Shown here piece after piece: positions 9,280 to 19,778 of a stretch of 64,000 nucleotides of DNA. Source of the DNA: Dickeya oryzae (GTDB lineage: Bacteria; Pseudomonadota; Gammaproteobacteria; Enterobacterales; Enterobacteriaceae). A program made the position numbers and the translations under genes. Location of the stretch: contig NZ_SULL01000021.1 of NCBI RefSeq assembly GCF_009372235.1, positions 35,326-99,325 of the forward strand. The letters run 5' to 3'. The notes below the pieces were generated by a model. The model saw nothing but the letters and a program-made list of their open reading frames with translations, was not told where the DNA came from and did no database searches. Positions within the stretch are counted from its first letter, which is position 1. The number at the start of each line of letters is the position of its first letter.

Positions 9280-10233
9280 GTGAACTTTCAACAATTGAAG
9301 ATCATCCGCGAATCGGCGCGATGCAACTATAACCTGACCGAGGTTGCCAATACCCTGTTCACCTCCCAGTCTGGGGTCAGTCGTCATATTCGCGAACTGG
9401 AAGAAGAGCTCGGGATTGAGATATTTATCCGTCGCGGTAAACGCTTGCTGGGGATGACGGAGCCGGGTAAAGAACTGCTGGTGATGGCCGAGCGTATCCT
9501 TAATGACGCCAACCACATCCGTCGGCTGGCGAACCTTTTTAGCGATAATGATGTCGGGCAACTGGTTATCGCCACGACCCATACCCAGGCGCGCTACAGC
9601 CTGCCGGGGGTCATCAAAGCATTCCGCGCGCTTTATCCGCAGGTTCAAGTCGTGCTGAATCAGGGCACGCCGGATGAGATTGTCGCGATGCTGGAATCTG
9701 GTGAGGCGGATATCGGGATCGCCACTGAACAACTGATCAATGTCACCTCACTGGCGGCATTTCCCTGGTACCGCTGGCATCACGCGATTCTGTTGCCGGA
9801 AGGCCATGCACTGGCACAAGAGCCGGTCATCACGCTCGACAAACTGAGTGCAGTACCGTTAATTACCTACCGTCAGGGCATTACCGGCCGTTCACGCATT
9901 GACCGGGCGTTCACTGCCGCTGGCCTGACACCGCATATCTCTATCAGCGCACAAGACTCTGATGTGATCAAAACCTATGTCGAACTGGGGTTAGGCGTGG
10001 GGATTGTGGCGGATATGTCGTTCGACGCCACGCGTGACCCCGGTCTGGTTCGGTTGGATGCTCGCCACCTGTTTGAAGCCAACACCGTCTGGCTTGGTCT
10101 TAAACGCGGTCAATTACAGCGCAACTACACGTGGAAGTTTATTCAGCTATGTAACCCGGAACTGACGCCGGATGAGATTAAAGCACGAGTGTTTGCTGAG
10201 GAGAACGAGGTAGCGATCGATTATCAGATCTAA
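9280..10233 (+). CDS. cbl: LysR-type regulator of sulfonate use (Cbl)
   Basis: This 317-residue LysR protein is close to E. coli Cbl (316 residues). The N-terminal helix-turn-helix MNFQQLKIIRESARCNYNLTEVANTLFTSQSGVSRHIREL and the C-terminal end EEIDYQI-like (EVAIDYQI) match Cbl rather than CysB. Cbl activates sulfonate and taurine sulfur genes under sulfate limitation. The GTG at 9280 is preferred because AAGG lies 9 nt upstream and the protein then begins as in the family; the GTG at 9247 would add 11 untypical residues. No target operon is adjacent, so regulation is probably in trans. Confidence 0.9.
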   Translation: MNFQQLKIIRESARCNYNLTEVANTLFTSQSGVSRHIRELEEELGIEIFIRRGKRLLGMTEPGKELLVMAERILNDANHIRRLANLFSDNDVGQLVIATTHTQARYSLPGVIKAFRALYPQVQVVLNQGTPDEIVAMLESGEADIGIATEQLINVTSLAAFPWYRWHHAILLPEGHALAQEPVITLDKLSAVPLITYRQGITGRSRIDRAFTAAGLTPHISISAQDSDVIKTYVELGLGVGIVADMSFDATRDPGLVRLDARHLFEANTVWLGLKRGQLQRNYTWKFIQLCNPELTPDEIKARVFAEENEVAIDYQI

Positions 10234-10410
10234 TCGCTGATTTATGACCGAATGGTGGGTTTCGCTGCGTTTTGCCTCGATTTGTATGAGCCAAATTTGG
10301 CCTGTACTGGCGTTCGGCAGTGTTCAATAGACAGTGACGAAACGCATAATTATGAAAACTACCCCGAACGTAGCGCTTGATCTCACGGGAGGGGGATAGT
10401 AGCATGCCTC

Positions 10411-10440
10411 GGCATAACAACAGGTTATGCCTTTTTTATT
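10411..10440 (+). terminator. Rho-independent terminator after cbl
   Basis: GGCATAAC, 5 nt, GTTATGCC is followed by TTTTTTATTTT. The 8-bp stem and T-tract are classical. It lies about 180 bp past the cbl stop. Confidence 0.8.
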
Positions 10441-10453
10441 TTCTTTTGCGATA

Positions 10454-10488
10454 CAAATAGTTGCGCAATTTTAATGAATAACTATTTG
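10454..10488. promoter_or_regulatory. Inverted repeat upstream of gltP
   Basis: CAAATAGTT ... AACTATTTG is a perfect 9-bp inverted repeat spaced by 17 nt, with a TTGCGCAA palindrome inside. It lies about 180 bp before gltP, in AT-rich sequence. It could be a regulator site for gltP. The 10234-10665 gap otherwise holds the cbl terminator and a leader hairpin. Confidence 0.35.
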
Positions 10489-10603
10489 ATTACGCATTCT
10501 GTTTTGGTGAGTCACGTATTTGCCTGTGGGTCACGAGTTTTTGCAAAAATAACCTTCAAACCTCCCCCTTCATCTGTAGCAGTTCAGCATACGCTGGAGC
10601 GTT

Positions 10604-10626
10604 CGATGGCTGTGTTATAGCCATCG
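10604..10626 (+). promoter_or_regulatory. Leader hairpin before gltP
   Basis: CGATGGCT, 7 nt, AGCCATCG forms a stem of 8 bp (9 with the flanking T-A pair) about 40 bp upstream of the gltP start. There is no T-tract, so it is more likely a 5' leader structure or operator than a terminator. Confidence 0.4.
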
Positions 10627-10665
10627 ACAAGTAGTCGCAGGGAGCACAGACAATGGATCCGTATT

Positions 10666-11985
10666 ATGAAAAAACAGAAAGTTAGCCTTGCCTGGCAAAT
10701 CCTCATCGCATTGATTGTCGGTATTGCCGTCGGTGCCTGGTTACATGAAAACCCGGCCAATAAACTGTGGCTGGTGACCAACGTGTTAAGTCCGGCCGGG
10801 GATATCTTCATCCGGTTGATCAAAATGATTGTGGTGCCGATCGTTATCACCACGCTGGTGGTGGGTATCGCCGGGGTGGGTGATGCTAAAAAACTGGGAC
10901 GTATCGGTTTTAAAACCATCGTTTACTTTGAGGTCATTACTACACTGGCGATTGTGATTGGTATTACGCTGGCCAACCTGTTTCATCCGGGGTATGGCAT
11001 TGATATGTCGATGCTTACCCGTGTGGATATTTCTCAGTATGAGAAAACCACCGAGCAGGTGCAAAGCGGTTCGCACAGTCTGGTGGGTACGATTCTCTCG
11101 CTGATCCCGCCCAACATTTTTGCCGCGTTGGCCAAGGGTGACATGCTGCCGGTGATCTTCTTCGCCGTATTGTTTGGCCTTGGGCTGTCATCTCTGCCGC
11201 GTGAGCAGCGTGATCCGCTGTTGAACGTGTTTCGCAGTGCTTCGGAAACCATGTTCCGTGTTACCAATATGATTATGCGGTATGCCCCGGTTGGGGTATT
11301 CGCGCTGATTGCGGTGACCGTTGCCAATTTCGGGTTCGCTTCACTATGGCCGCTCGCCAAGCTGGTCATACTGGTCTATGCCGCGATTCTGTTCTTTGCG
11401 TTGGTGATACTGGGAGCGGTAGCGCGTCTGTGTCGGTTACGGATTATGACCTTGATCCGTATTTTGAAAGACGAGCTGATTCTGGCGTATTCCACCGCCA
11501 GCTCTGAAACGGTGCTGCCGCGTATCATCCAAAAGATGGAGGCCTACGGTGCGCCGAAGGCGATTACCAGTTTTGTGGTGCCAACCGGGTACTCGTTTAA
11601 TCTGGATGGTTCTACGTTGTATCAAAGCATCGCGGCTATTTTCATTGCCCAGCTTTATGGTATCGATTTGAGCCTGTGGCAGGAGTTGGTGCTGGTGTTG
11701 ACGCTGATGATTACCTCCAAAGGGATTGCCGGCGTACCGGGTGTTTCCTTCGTGGTATTGCTGGCGACCCTGGGCAGTGTAGGGATCCCGCTTGAGGGTC
11801 TGGCGTTCATTGCTGGGGTAGACCGTATTCTGGATATGGCGCGTACGGCACTGAACGTGGTGGGCAACGCCCTGGCCGTGCTGGTGATTTCGAAGTGGGA
11901 AGGGCAGTTTGACGAAGAAAAAGCGCGAGCCTATGAACGGGAGCAGGCAACAATGGCGGTTCGTCCCGCCGCCAGTCAGGAGTAG
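10666..11985 (+). CDS. gltP: Proton/glutamate-aspartate symporter GltP
   Basis: This 439-residue dicarboxylate/amino acid:cation symporter is highly similar to E. coli GltP (437 residues), with shared stretches such as LSPAGDIFIRLIKMIVVPIV and FVVPTGYSFNLDGSTLYQSI. The serine-rich hairpin (AYSTASSETVLPRI) and the NLDG and DRILDMARTALNVVGN motifs of the substrate and proton site are present. It imports glutamate and aspartate across the inner membrane using the proton gradient. It is a single-gene unit with a leader hairpin before it and a strong terminator after it. Confidence 0.95.
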   Translation: MKKQKVSLAWQILIALIVGIAVGAWLHENPANKLWLVTNVLSPAGDIFIRLIKMIVVPIVITTLVVGIAGVGDAKKLGRIGFKTIVYFEVITTLAIVIGITLANLFHPGYGIDMSMLTRVDISQYEKTTEQVQSGSHSLVGTILSLIPPNIFAALAKGDMLPVIFFAVLFGLGLSSLPREQRDPLLNVFRSASETMFRVTNMIMRYAPVGVFALIAVTVANFGFASLWPLAKLVILVYAAILFFALVILGAVARLCRLRIMTLIRILKDELILAYSTASSETVLPRIIQKMEAYGAPKAITSFVVPTGYSFNLDGSTLYQSIAAIFIAQLYGIDLSLWQELVLVLTLMITSKGIAGVPGVSFVVLLATLGSVGIPLEGLAFIAGVDRILDMARTALNVVGNALAVLVISKWEGQFDEEKARAYEREQATMAVRPAASQE

Positions 11986-12041
11986 ACCAGCGCGCTGACA
12001 ACAGGCCATCGGGCGTTGCCCGGTTGTACGCTTCTCACCCT

Positions 12042-12077
12042 CACCCTGCGAGCGCTATGCTGGCAGGGTGTTTTTTT
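12042..12077 (+). terminator. Rho-independent terminator after gltP
   Basis: CACCCTGC, 13 nt, GCAGGGTG is followed by seven T. The 8-bp GC-rich stem and T-run make this a confident terminator, 56 bp past the gltP stop. Confidence 0.9.
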
Positions 12078-12137
12078 ATATCGGTTCGTATCGGTATATT
12101 ACGTTCTGTTCCGCTAATCCATTTTGGAGTCTGAGGC

Positions 12138-13127
12138 ATGAAGATAGCGTTGGTTGGGTCGGGGAAGATTGTTGCTGCCTGTCTTGAGGTGCTGGCAACG
12201 ATTGAGGGGATAGAACTGTGTGCGTTGTGTGTCCGACCAGGGAGCCTGTCAAAAGGTGAAACACTCGCCCGCCAATATACTATCCGTTCGCTGTATACCG
12301 ATTACGATGCCATGCTGCGTGATGAGCATATCGATGTGGTTTACCTCGGGATACCCAATCATCTGCATTACGCGTATTCCCACCGGGCGCTATCTGCCGG
12401 GAAGCATGTCGTCTGTGAAAAGCCGTTTACGTCCAGTTATGCGCAATTACTGAGTTTGGTTACGCTGGCGAAATCAAAAAAGCGCTGTTTGTTCGAGGCG
12501 ATAACTGCAATTCATACGCCGGGATTCCATTATCTGAAGCAGAACATCGCTGAGATTGGCGATATTAAAATGGTACAGGCGAATTACTCGCAGTATTCGA
12601 GTCGTTACGATGATTATATCAATGGGATCGTGCATCCGGCATTTGACCCGGCTTCGTCGGGCGGCGCGCTTTACGACATCAATGTTTATAACATTTACCT
12701 TGTCTGCGCATTATTCGGCGCGCCAGAGCGTGTGAATTATCTGTGCAATAAAGGGCATAACGGTATCGATACGTCGGGTGTTCTCGTCATGAGTTATCAT
12801 ACGTTTATTGCGGTTTGCAGTGGTGCCAAAGATTCAGCCAGCCCGGCTTATTTCACCGTACAGGGGACGGCGGGCTATGTGAAAGTTAACGATACACCTG
12901 GCGTATGCAAGCATGTCGAGAGTGTGAAGCAAGGACAGCTCGCCACATTTGACGATACAACGGACAACCATCACATGAGGTACGAGTTTGAGGTATTCAG
13001 AGATATCGTCAACGCTCAGGATCTTTCTCGCTGTTATCAGTTACTGGATATGGCGTTGATGGTTGCTCGGGTGCTGGAACAGGCGAGAGTGTGCTGCGAC
13101 ATTGATTTCCCCCTTATTCAAGAATAA
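12138..13127 (+). CDS. Gfo/Idh/MocA-family oxidoreductase
   Basis: This 329-residue protein has an N-terminal Rossmann fold with GSGK at residues 7-10 and the family motif CEKPF at residues 93-97, whose Lys is catalytic. The C-terminal alpha/beta domain follows (SSGGALYDINVYNIYL). Such enzymes oxidise or reduce sugars, inositols and related polyols with NAD(P). The HxxxD/GGG-type segment fits the usual dehydrogenase layout. No sugar transporter or regulator is adjacent, so the substrate is open. It resembles the YrbE/IolG-like group only in general terms. Confidence 0.85.
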   Translation: MKIALVGSGKIVAACLEVLATIEGIELCALCVRPGSLSKGETLARQYTIRSLYTDYDAMLRDEHIDVVYLGIPNHLHYAYSHRALSAGKHVVCEKPFTSSYAQLLSLVTLAKSKKRCLFEAITAIHTPGFHYLKQNIAEIGDIKMVQANYSQYSSRYDDYINGIVHPAFDPASSGGALYDINVYNIYLVCALFGAPERVNYLCNKGHNGIDTSGVLVMSYHTFIAVCSGAKDSASPAYFTVQGTAGYVKVNDTPGVCKHVESVKQGQLATFDDTTDNHHMRYEFEVFRDIVNAQDLSRCYQLLDMALMVARVLEQARVCCDIDFPLIQE

Positions 13128-13158
13128 CCGCCCGACGGCAGGGACCGAGCGGGCGGTT
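13126..13158. terminator. Hairpin after the oxidoreductase gene
   Basis: AACCGCCCG, 15 nt, CGGGCGGTT is a perfect 9-bp GC-rich stem beginning at the stop codon region of the oxidoreductase, between it and convergent dcuB. There is no clear T-tract on either strand, so termination is likely but not certain. Confidence 0.6.
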
Positions 13159-13175
13159 GAGGGAGAAACCGACAT

Positions 13176-13198
13176 GCGCCAGAAGAGCGGTCTGGCGC
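13176..13198. terminator. Second hairpin between convergent genes
   Basis: GCGCCAGA, 7 nt, TCTGGCGC is a perfect 8-bp stem between the oxidoreductase gene and dcuB. With the preceding stem it probably separates the two convergent units. Confidence 0.5.
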
Positions 13199-13204
13199 AA
13201 TGGC

Positions 13205-13245
13205 TAACTCAGTAACATTAACTCAGTAACATTAACTCAGTAGTA
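13205..13245. repeat. 14-bp tandem repeat at the end of dcuB
   Basis: The unit TAACTCAGTAACAT occurs twice in tandem and a third, partial copy (TAACTCAGTAGTA) contains the dcuB stop codon. This looks like local slippage or duplication of the gene end. Confidence 0.8.
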
Positions 13246-14577
13246 CCCGTACATGGCGGCGAACACCCAACCGAATACGCAGGAGGTGCTGACGCCAATC
13301 AGGCCGGGCAGAATGAAGCTGTGGTTAATGACAAAGCGGCCGATGTGGGTCGTACCAGAGCGGTCGAACTGGATAGCGGCCAGATCGCTGGGGTAAGTCG
13401 GCAGAATGTAGTAACCATAGCAAGCCGGTGCAGATGCTACGATATACGCCGGGTCGACACCAATCGCCAGTGCGACCGGTACGATAGCGGCCAGCGCGGC
13501 AGCCTGCGAGTTAACGAACTTGGAGACCAGCAGCAGGATCAGCGCATAAGCCCAGGGGTACTCTTTAACCAACGACCCCAGGGTATCTTTGATCTGTCCG
13601 AGGTGAGCACCGAACATGGTTTCCGCCATCCAGGCGATACCGTACACCGCGACAATCGCAATCATCCCGGAACGGAACACCTCATTTTTCGAAATTGACC
13701 CTGGATTGGTTTTGGTGGCGATAATAATGATGGCACCAGACAGCAGCATAAACATCTGGATTACCAGCACCATGGACAGCGGTTTGCCGCCGAAGGACGG
13801 ACGCAGGCTTTCGACTGCACCCAGCAGAGCGACCGCCGCGATAGTGGCAAGGAAGATCCACATGGCGACCCAGTTGCTGCGTGGCAGTTTGCGATCCAGC
13901 AGGGTGGCGGTGTCACCATAGACGTACTCACGGTTTTCCGGTACGGAAATGAATTTCTGGAAATCCGGGTCTTTATCCAGATCTTTACCCCTGAACCAAC
14001 TGAAAATCCCGATGGCCAGAATACCCAACAGGGTAGAGGGAATCGTGATTGCCAGTAAGTCCAGAAACTCGAGGTGTTTACCGTGGAAGGTAAATTTACT
14101 GAGCATGGCGACCAGTGATACCACCGCTACGGATACCGGGCTTGCGATAATCCCCATTTGCGCACCGATCGAACTGGCTGCCATGGGGCGTTCCGGACGG
14201 ATGTTATTCTTGATAGCGACGTCATAAATAATCGGCAGAATGGTATACACCACATGGCCGGTACCGCACAGAATCGTCAATATACAAGTGACGAACGGTG
14301 CAATAATTGACACGTATTTCGGGTTACGCCGCAGCATTTTTTCCGCTACCTGCAGCATAACGTCCAAACCGCCGGAAGCTTGCAATGTCGCCGATGCAGC
14401 GACTACGGAAATGATGACCAGCATCACGTCCACCGGTGGTTTCCCAGGTTCTAGTTTAAAAATGAAAACCAGAATGACGAGTCCGATACCCCCTAATAAT
14501 CCGAGCGCGATACCGCCTTTTCGCGCACCGTAAAACAGGCAGATCAGGACTATGACAAGTTGAATGATAAAGTCCAT
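13237..14577 (-). CDS. dcuB: Anaerobic C4-dicarboxylate transporter DcuB
   Basis: This 446-residue protein has the same length as E. coli DcuB and is very similar throughout (for example [59 protein letters not shown]). It exchanges fumarate, aspartate and malate for succinate during fumarate respiration in the inner membrane. The start at 14577 follows GGGGA with good spacing; an upstream in-frame ATG at 14598 lacks support. In E. coli dcuB is under DcuSR and FNR control. I did not find a clean FNR site here. The 600-bp AT-rich upstream region suggests complex regulation. Confidence 0.95.
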   Translation of the reverse strand: MDFIIQLVIVLICLFYGARKGGIALGLLGGIGLVILVFIFKLEPGKPPVDVMLVIISVVAASATLQASGGLDVMLQVAEKMLRRNPKYVSIIAPFVTCILTILCGTGHVVYTILPIIYDVAIKNNIRPERPMAASSIGAQMGIIASPVSVAVVSLVAMLSKFTFHGKHLEFLDLLAITIPSTLLGILAIGIFSWFRGKDLDKDPDFQKFISVPENREYVYGDTATLLDRKLPRSNWVAMWIFLATIAAVALLGAVESLRPSFGGKPLSMVLVIQMFMLLSGAIIIIATKTNPGSISKNEVFRSGMIAIVAVYGIAWMAETMFGAHLGQIKDTLGSLVKEYPWAYALILLLVSKFVNSQAAALAAIVPVALAIGVDPAYIVASAPACYGYYILPTYPSDLAAIQFDRSGTTHIGRFVINHSFILPGLIGVSTSCVFGWVFAAMYGYY

Positions 14578-15174
14578 AGATTCCCCATTACTCAGCATGA
14601 CGAGTTAATTAATTGAGATTGGATTACTGTCGTCGCAACTACTATAGGGATTATTCCGTCTATTTTTTCTTGATCTAAGTCTACAATTTCCATTGTTTCT
14701 TGCCCGTAGGACAAATTAAATGGCGCATTGGCGAAGATAAAAAAACTGTAGTTTTTTTAGTTTATTAACTATAAGATTAATTTTATAACCTTTAATAAAG
14801 ATGTGTCTTCGCGAGTTTGTTTAATTATTTTCTGTATTTCGCGTTTTTGTTTTGGTATGTGTTTTATTTTTGTTGTAGCGGTGTTTTTTTATGGTTTATT
14901 TTTTGCCTCAATTTGGTGAGTGGTGTTCACTGACGTTATATCAATAAATGTATTGTTAGTGTATTTTATTTTTATCTTTTTGATTTTTAATGATTAAATT
15001 TTATATCGATTTGTTGATTTATTCTGTTTTTTTAATGTCAATCACACGCAGGTTTGTTGGGAATAAATGATAATAATTTTCGAATCGGCTGGGGGCGTTA
15101 TTTTATAAATCTATCGGTGATGTCACATTGTTGTGCTTGGGGGAAATAAATATCGTACGCTATGACTAATAGTC
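14578..15174. other. AT-rich intergenic region upstream of dcuB
   Basis: About 600 bp with no convincing gene, very rich in T on the plus strand. Apart from the palindrome at 14738-14759 I see no clear structure. It probably holds the dcuB promoter and bound nucleoid proteins. Confidence 0.6.
14738..14759. promoter_or_regulatory. Palindrome upstream of dcuB
   Basis: TAAAAAAACT, GT, AGTTTTTTTA forms a perfect 10-bp inverted repeat with a 2-nt centre, about 160 bp before dcuB on the minus strand. It could be an operator or, read on the plus strand, a weak hairpin with U-rich arm. Confidence 0.35.
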
Positions 15175-15440
15175 TATACCCTTCATACTTCAAGTTGCAG
15201 GTGTGTTGGCTGCCCTCACTCACCCCAGTCACTTACTTGTGTAAGCTCCTGGGGATGAAATGAGAGACATCCTGTCTCTCACCGGAGGCCAGCCGTTGGC
15301 TGGTCAAATTCGTTCCCAACGAATTTGTCGCTCGATTGCCGCATTACAAGGCTCTAATGAGCCTTGCCCTAAAGGGCCAACGCGTGGCGTTGTTCAACAC
15401 GCAAGCGTGTTGTCCTGTAACTCGAATTATTTTGGGTATA
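15175..15440. repeat. ERIC element enlarged by an insert of about 139 bp
   Basis: It begins TATACCC and ends GGGTATA like a standard 127-bp ERIC and contains the ERIC core CTTACTTGTGTAAGCTCCTG in reverse orientation. It is 266 bp long, because a hairpin-rich insert sits after GGGGATG, in the place where a short CACTCTCTTGCCG-like stretch is usual. The outer arms (CTTCAAGTTGCAG, CTCGAATTATTTTGGGTATA) pair as in other ERICs. Confidence 0.85.
15262..15411. repeat. String of seven small hairpins inside the ERIC element
   Basis: Seven near-consecutive stem-loops with 2-4 nt loops are visible: GAGAGACA/TGTCTCTC (15262-15280), CCAGCC/GGCTGG (15289-15303), CAAATTCGTT/AACGAATTTG (15305-15327), CAAGGCTC/GAGCCTTG (15347-15366), GCCC/GGGC (15366-15377), AACGC/GCGTT (15379-15391) and AACACGC/GCGTGTT (15396-15411). 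All arms are perfect. No ORF of note covers them. Confidence 0.85.
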
Positions 15441-15492
15441 TAGGGTTATTAAAATAACGCGGCAATGACGTTTTTTTCATTGTCAGCAGTAA

Positions 15493-15513
15493 ACCACCTC
15501 CTGATGAGGTGGT
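15493..15513. terminator. Hairpin downstream of the PaiB-like gene
   Basis: ACCACCTC, 5 nt, GAGGTGGT is a perfect 8-bp stem about 78 bp past the stop of the minus-strand PaiB-like gene. On that strand it is followed by TTTACTG, a weak T-tract, so it may end that transcript. Confidence 0.45.
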
Positions 15514-15590
15514 GATTGTTGTGGTCTGAGTCATGCCATGTTATCAAACCCGACCTCAAATCGGTTGAGCGAGACAGTATTAGCACGTAC

Positions 15591-16220
15591 TTATCCTGTC
15601 TGTCGTGCGCTGACCAACGCGGCCATTGCCGGGCAACCTTGCTCACGTTGTAATCCATCAATTACGCCCTGACGGTCTGCCGGGGTTCTGTTCTGGCTCA
15701 CTTTCCATTTTCCTTCCAGTGCCGTAATCGGGATTTCCAGCCCGATGATGCCGTTCAGTTGCGCGTCGATAAAATTGGCCGGTGCATCATCCACACGCCA
15801 CGGTTGTGGGCGAGCATGCTCATGGGCATCGGTCAGGGCACCGACTTGCTGCCTCAACCACTGTGCGTCGTCGATAACCTTGGGCGTGCCACGTGCCTGA
15901 ACCATGACGTAATTCCAGGTTGGTACCGCCTTACCTTGCACCTGTTTTGATGGATACCAGTCGGGCGAAATGTAGCTGTCCGGCCCCTGAAATACCACGA
16001 GAACCTGGTCGGCCGTTTTCAATGCATCCACCTGTGGGTTATTGCGCGCCAGATGGGCGTGTAAGGTACCGAAGGCACCCTCGTCGGTTAAGAGAAAAGG
16101 AATGAGGTTGGCTGACAGGCCGCTGGGGCCAGTGGTGATCAGCATCGCAAGCGGGTGGGCGCGCATCAGTGCGTGTAGTGTGGGCAGCCGTGTTTCGCGA
16201 AATACCGGTGGACAATGCAT
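15591..16220 (-). CDS. PaiB-like FMN-binding protein
   Basis: This 209-residue protein matches the FMN-binding split-barrel PaiB family (PF04299). The motifs are MHCPPVFRE at the N-terminus, HLARNNPQ near residue 63, the FQGPDSYISPDWYPSK block near residues 82-97, PTWNY near residue 106, and the C-terminal LEGKWKVSQNR. PaiB in Bacillus is linked to repression of sporulation and protease genes. In enterobacteria the role is unclear, perhaps flavin-dependent modification or FMN storage. The start at 16220 has AAGGAA upstream; longer in-frame starts lack support. It is divergent from patD. Confidence 0.85.
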   Translation of the reverse strand: MHCPPVFRETRLPTLHALMRAHPLAMLITTGPSGLSANLIPFLLTDEGAFGTLHAHLARNNPQVDALKTADQVLVVFQGPDSYISPDWYPSKQVQGKAVPTWNYVMVQARGTPKVIDDAQWLRQQVGALTDAHEHARPQPWRVDDAPANFIDAQLNGIIGLEIPITALEGKWKVSQNRTPADRQGVIDGLQREQGCPAMAALVSARQTG

Positions 16221-16500
16221 GGTGATGATTCCTTCTGTCGTGGATCGGTAGCGGGTAATGTCATGTATGTCGGCTATTTTGTGATGAAATGGACTGCAAT
16301 GAAGGGCCACTTATGCATCATTTTGTCAGTGATATGTGATGTCAGTAATCCCTTTGCTGGTCGATATCGGTTCCCGCTCATTCTCCTTTTGGTGGTAGCT
16401 CAGCTACGCTTTAACGATAGCGAATACATGCGTTTTCACACATTGATTCACGATGAGGTGCGCGATGACGAACCCGTGCAGGGTGAACAAGTCGAGAAGA
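16221..16500. other. Intergenic region between paiB-like gene and patD promoter
   Basis: A divergent promoter interval. An open frame at 16215-16544 has no ribosome site or recognisable protein content and I do not call it. A GATAGCGA ... CTATCGCT-like pair surrounds the end of the interval. No clear activator site for the sigma-54 promoter was found. Confidence 0.5.
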
Positions 16501-16516
16501 TGGCAGGTATTTTGCT
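16501..16516 (+). promoter_or_regulatory. Sigma-54 promoter of patD
   Basis: TGGCAGGTATTTTGCT matches TGGCACGNNNNTTGCW at all but one fixed position, with exact -24/-12 spacing, 51 bp before the patD start. Putrescine use is a nitrogen-scavenging pathway, so NtrC/sigma-54 control is plausible. Confidence 0.75.
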
Positions 16517-16567
16517 AGATGATTGCCATAGGGTACGTCTATAGCTATCGCTTCAGGGGAGCAGGGT

Positions 16568-18004
16568 ATGCACGACAATTTGCTGATTGACATGTTGATT
16601 GACGGAAAACGGGTGCTGGGCAATGGAGCGCCTTACACGGTGCACAACCCAGCCACGGGAGAGGCCATCATCACGATGGCGCAGGCGGATCTGGCGCAGG
16701 TGGATGCGGCCGTGATGGCGGCGGAGGCGGCGTTTGCCCACTGGGGGCAGACAACGCCCAAAACACGCGCCACGCTGCTGCTGAAGCTGGCGGACTGCAT
16801 TGAACAGCACGGTGAAGCGCTGGCCCGACTGGAATCGCTAAACTGCGGTAAACCCTACCATGCGGTATTAAATGACGAGATACCCGCAGTAGCGGATGTG
16901 TTTCGCTTTTTTGCCGGTGCCGCACGCTGCCTGAATGGCTCGGCGGCGGGCGAATATCTGGAAGGGCATACCTCGATGATCCGTCGTGATCCGGTGGGCG
17001 TCGTCGCCTCCATTGCTCCCTGGAATTATCCGTTGATGATGGCTGCCTGGAAGCTGGCTCCGGCGCTGGCGGCCGGTAACTGTGTGGTGCTGAAACCCGC
17101 CGAGCAAACGCCGCTGACGGCATTGTATTTGGCCAGCCTGTTGGCTGACCTGTTCCCGCCGGGCGTCGTCAATATCCTGTTCGGGCAGGGACGGGAAATC
17201 GGCGATGCGCTGACCGGCCATGAGCGGGTGCGCATGGTGTCACTGACCGGCTCTATTGCCACCGGTTCGCATATTATTGGCAACGCGGCGGCCAGTGTAA
17301 AACGTACCCACATGGAACTGGGCGGCAAGGCACCGGTTATCGTGTTCGACGATGCGGATCTGGAGCAGGTGACAGACGGTATTCGTAGTTTTGGCTTCTA
17401 TAATGCCGGGCAGGATTGCACCGCGGCCTGCCGTCTCTACGTGCAACGCCCCATCTATGACCAACTGGTGGAAAAGCTCGGTAAGGCGGTTGCTTCGCTC
17501 AAAATCGGCACGCCCGACGACCCGACAACAGAGCTGGGGCCGCTGATCACGGCAGAGCAACTGGAACGGGTGGCTGGGTTTGTCGAGCGAGCCCGCGCAC
17601 AACCTCACATCCGGCTTATCACCGGGGGAGAACGGGTGCCCGGTGGGGGGTACTATTTCCAACCCACCGTACTGGCTGATGCCCGGCAGGAAGACGAGAT
17701 AGTCCAGCGTGAAGTCTTTGGTCCGGTGATATCCATTACGCCGTTTGATGATGAAGCACAAGTGGTGGCGTGGGCCAACGACTCCCGCTATGGGCTGGCG
17801 TCTTCGGTATGGACGCGGGATATCGGCCGTGCGCATCGCGTTGCCGCCTGTCTGGAATACGGCTGTACCTGGGTTAACACCCACTTCATGCTGGTCAGCG
17901 AGATGCCGCACGGCGGGCAGAAACTCTCTGGTTACGGTAAGGATATGTCGGTCTATGGTCTGGAGGATTACACCATCGTGCGGCATGTGATGATCCGCCA
18001 TTAA
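16568..18004 (+). CDS. patD: Gamma-aminobutyraldehyde dehydrogenase
   Basis: This 478-residue aldehyde dehydrogenase is close to E. coli PatD/YdcW (474 residues), with shared blocks [27 protein letters not shown] and the C-terminal [20 protein letters not shown]. Catalytic Cys284 sits in GQDCTAACR and the general-base Glu250 in MELGGKAP. It oxidises 4-aminobutanal to GABA with NAD. It precedes patA in the same direction but is separated from it by a terminator and a new promoter, so the two steps of putrescine breakdown are made from separate units. Confidence 0.95.
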   Translation: MHDNLLIDMLIDGKRVLGNGAPYTVHNPATGEAIITMAQADLAQVDAAVMAAEAAFAHWGQTTPKTRATLLLKLADCIEQHGEALARLESLNCGKPYHAVLNDEIPAVADVFRFFAGAARCLNGSAAGEYLEGHTSMIRRDPVGVVASIAPWNYPLMMAAWKLAPALAAGNCVVLKPAEQTPLTALYLASLLADLFPPGVVNILFGQGREIGDALTGHERVRMVSLTGSIATGSHIIGNAAASVKRTHMELGGKAPVIVFDDADLEQVTDGIRSFGFYNAGQDCTAACRLYVQRPIYDQLVEKLGKAVASLKIGTPDDPTTELGPLITAEQLERVAGFVERARAQPHIRLITGGERVPGGGYYFQPTVLADARQEDEIVQREVFGPVISITPFDDEAQVVAWANDSRYGLASSVWTRDIGRAHRVAACLEYGCTWVNTHFMLVSEMPHGGQKLSGYGKDMSVYGLEDYTIVRHVMIRH

Positions 18005-18049
18005 CCGTAGCGCGATAACCGATGGGCGGTGAAAAATGCCCAACCGTAG

Positions 18050-18088
18050 GGCGAACTGCACATAAACGGTGCGTTCGCCTTGTTTTTT
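18050..18088 (+). terminator. Terminator between patD and patA
   Basis: GGCGAAC ... GTTCGCC with an inner GCAC/GTGC pair is followed by TTGTTTTTT. The 7-bp outer stem and T-tract end patD transcription. Confidence 0.85.
18058..18072. promoter_or_regulatory. Candidate NtrC site for patA
   Basis: GCAC, 7 nt, GTGC fits the NtrC core GCAC-N7-GTGC, and lies about 150 bp upstream of the patA sigma-54 promoter, the usual enhancer distance. It coincides with the inner stem of the patD terminator, so the inverted repeat could exist for either reason or both. Confidence 0.5.
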
Positions 18089-18219
18089 GGGCGATTTTTA
18101 TTCTTTATCCGATTAGCAATAGCAGAATGTGACAATAAATGAGCAGTTTTGTCTATAATCTGTTGTGAAAATAAGCAGGGGAAGGACGAAATCGTGATTT
18201 TCTGATTAGGCGGGCGGAG

Positions 18220-18235
18220 TGGTGCGTTATATGCA
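18220..18235 (+). promoter_or_regulatory. Sigma-54 promoter of patA
   Basis: TGGTGCGTTATATGCA fits the sigma-54 pattern TGGYRYRNNNNWTGCW with correct GG to GC spacing. It ends 47 bp before the start codon. E. coli patA is known to be sigma-54 dependent. Confidence 0.75.
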
Positions 18236-18246
18236 TTACTTAAATT

Positions 18247-19701
<1,455 letters not shown>

Positions 19702-19745
19702 ACACCCACCTAGCAGCGTTCAGCCCTGTGCTGAGCCGATACGCA

Positions 19746-19778
19746 AAGCCAGTCTGATTCGTCGACTGGCTTTTTTTT
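19746..19778 (+). terminator. Rho-independent terminator after patA
   Basis: AAGCCAGTC, loop, GACTGGCTT runs into a tract of eight T. It lies 45 bp past the patA stop. Confidence 0.9.

Noticed and set aside
10178..10420. Minus-strand frame over the cbl 3' end
   Set aside because: It overlaps the cbl end and runs into the cbl terminator; no protein features.
14578..14760. FNR site for dcuB
   Set aside because: Only half-sites such as TTGATCTAAG are present; no TTGAT-N4-ATCAA.
15262..15411. Possible CRISPR array
   Set aside because: The hairpins are all different in sequence and length; there is no repeated unit with spacers.
16215..16544. 109-residue open frame before patD
   Set aside because: No ribosome site, odd composition, and it overlaps the patD sigma-54 promoter and the PaiB-like start region.
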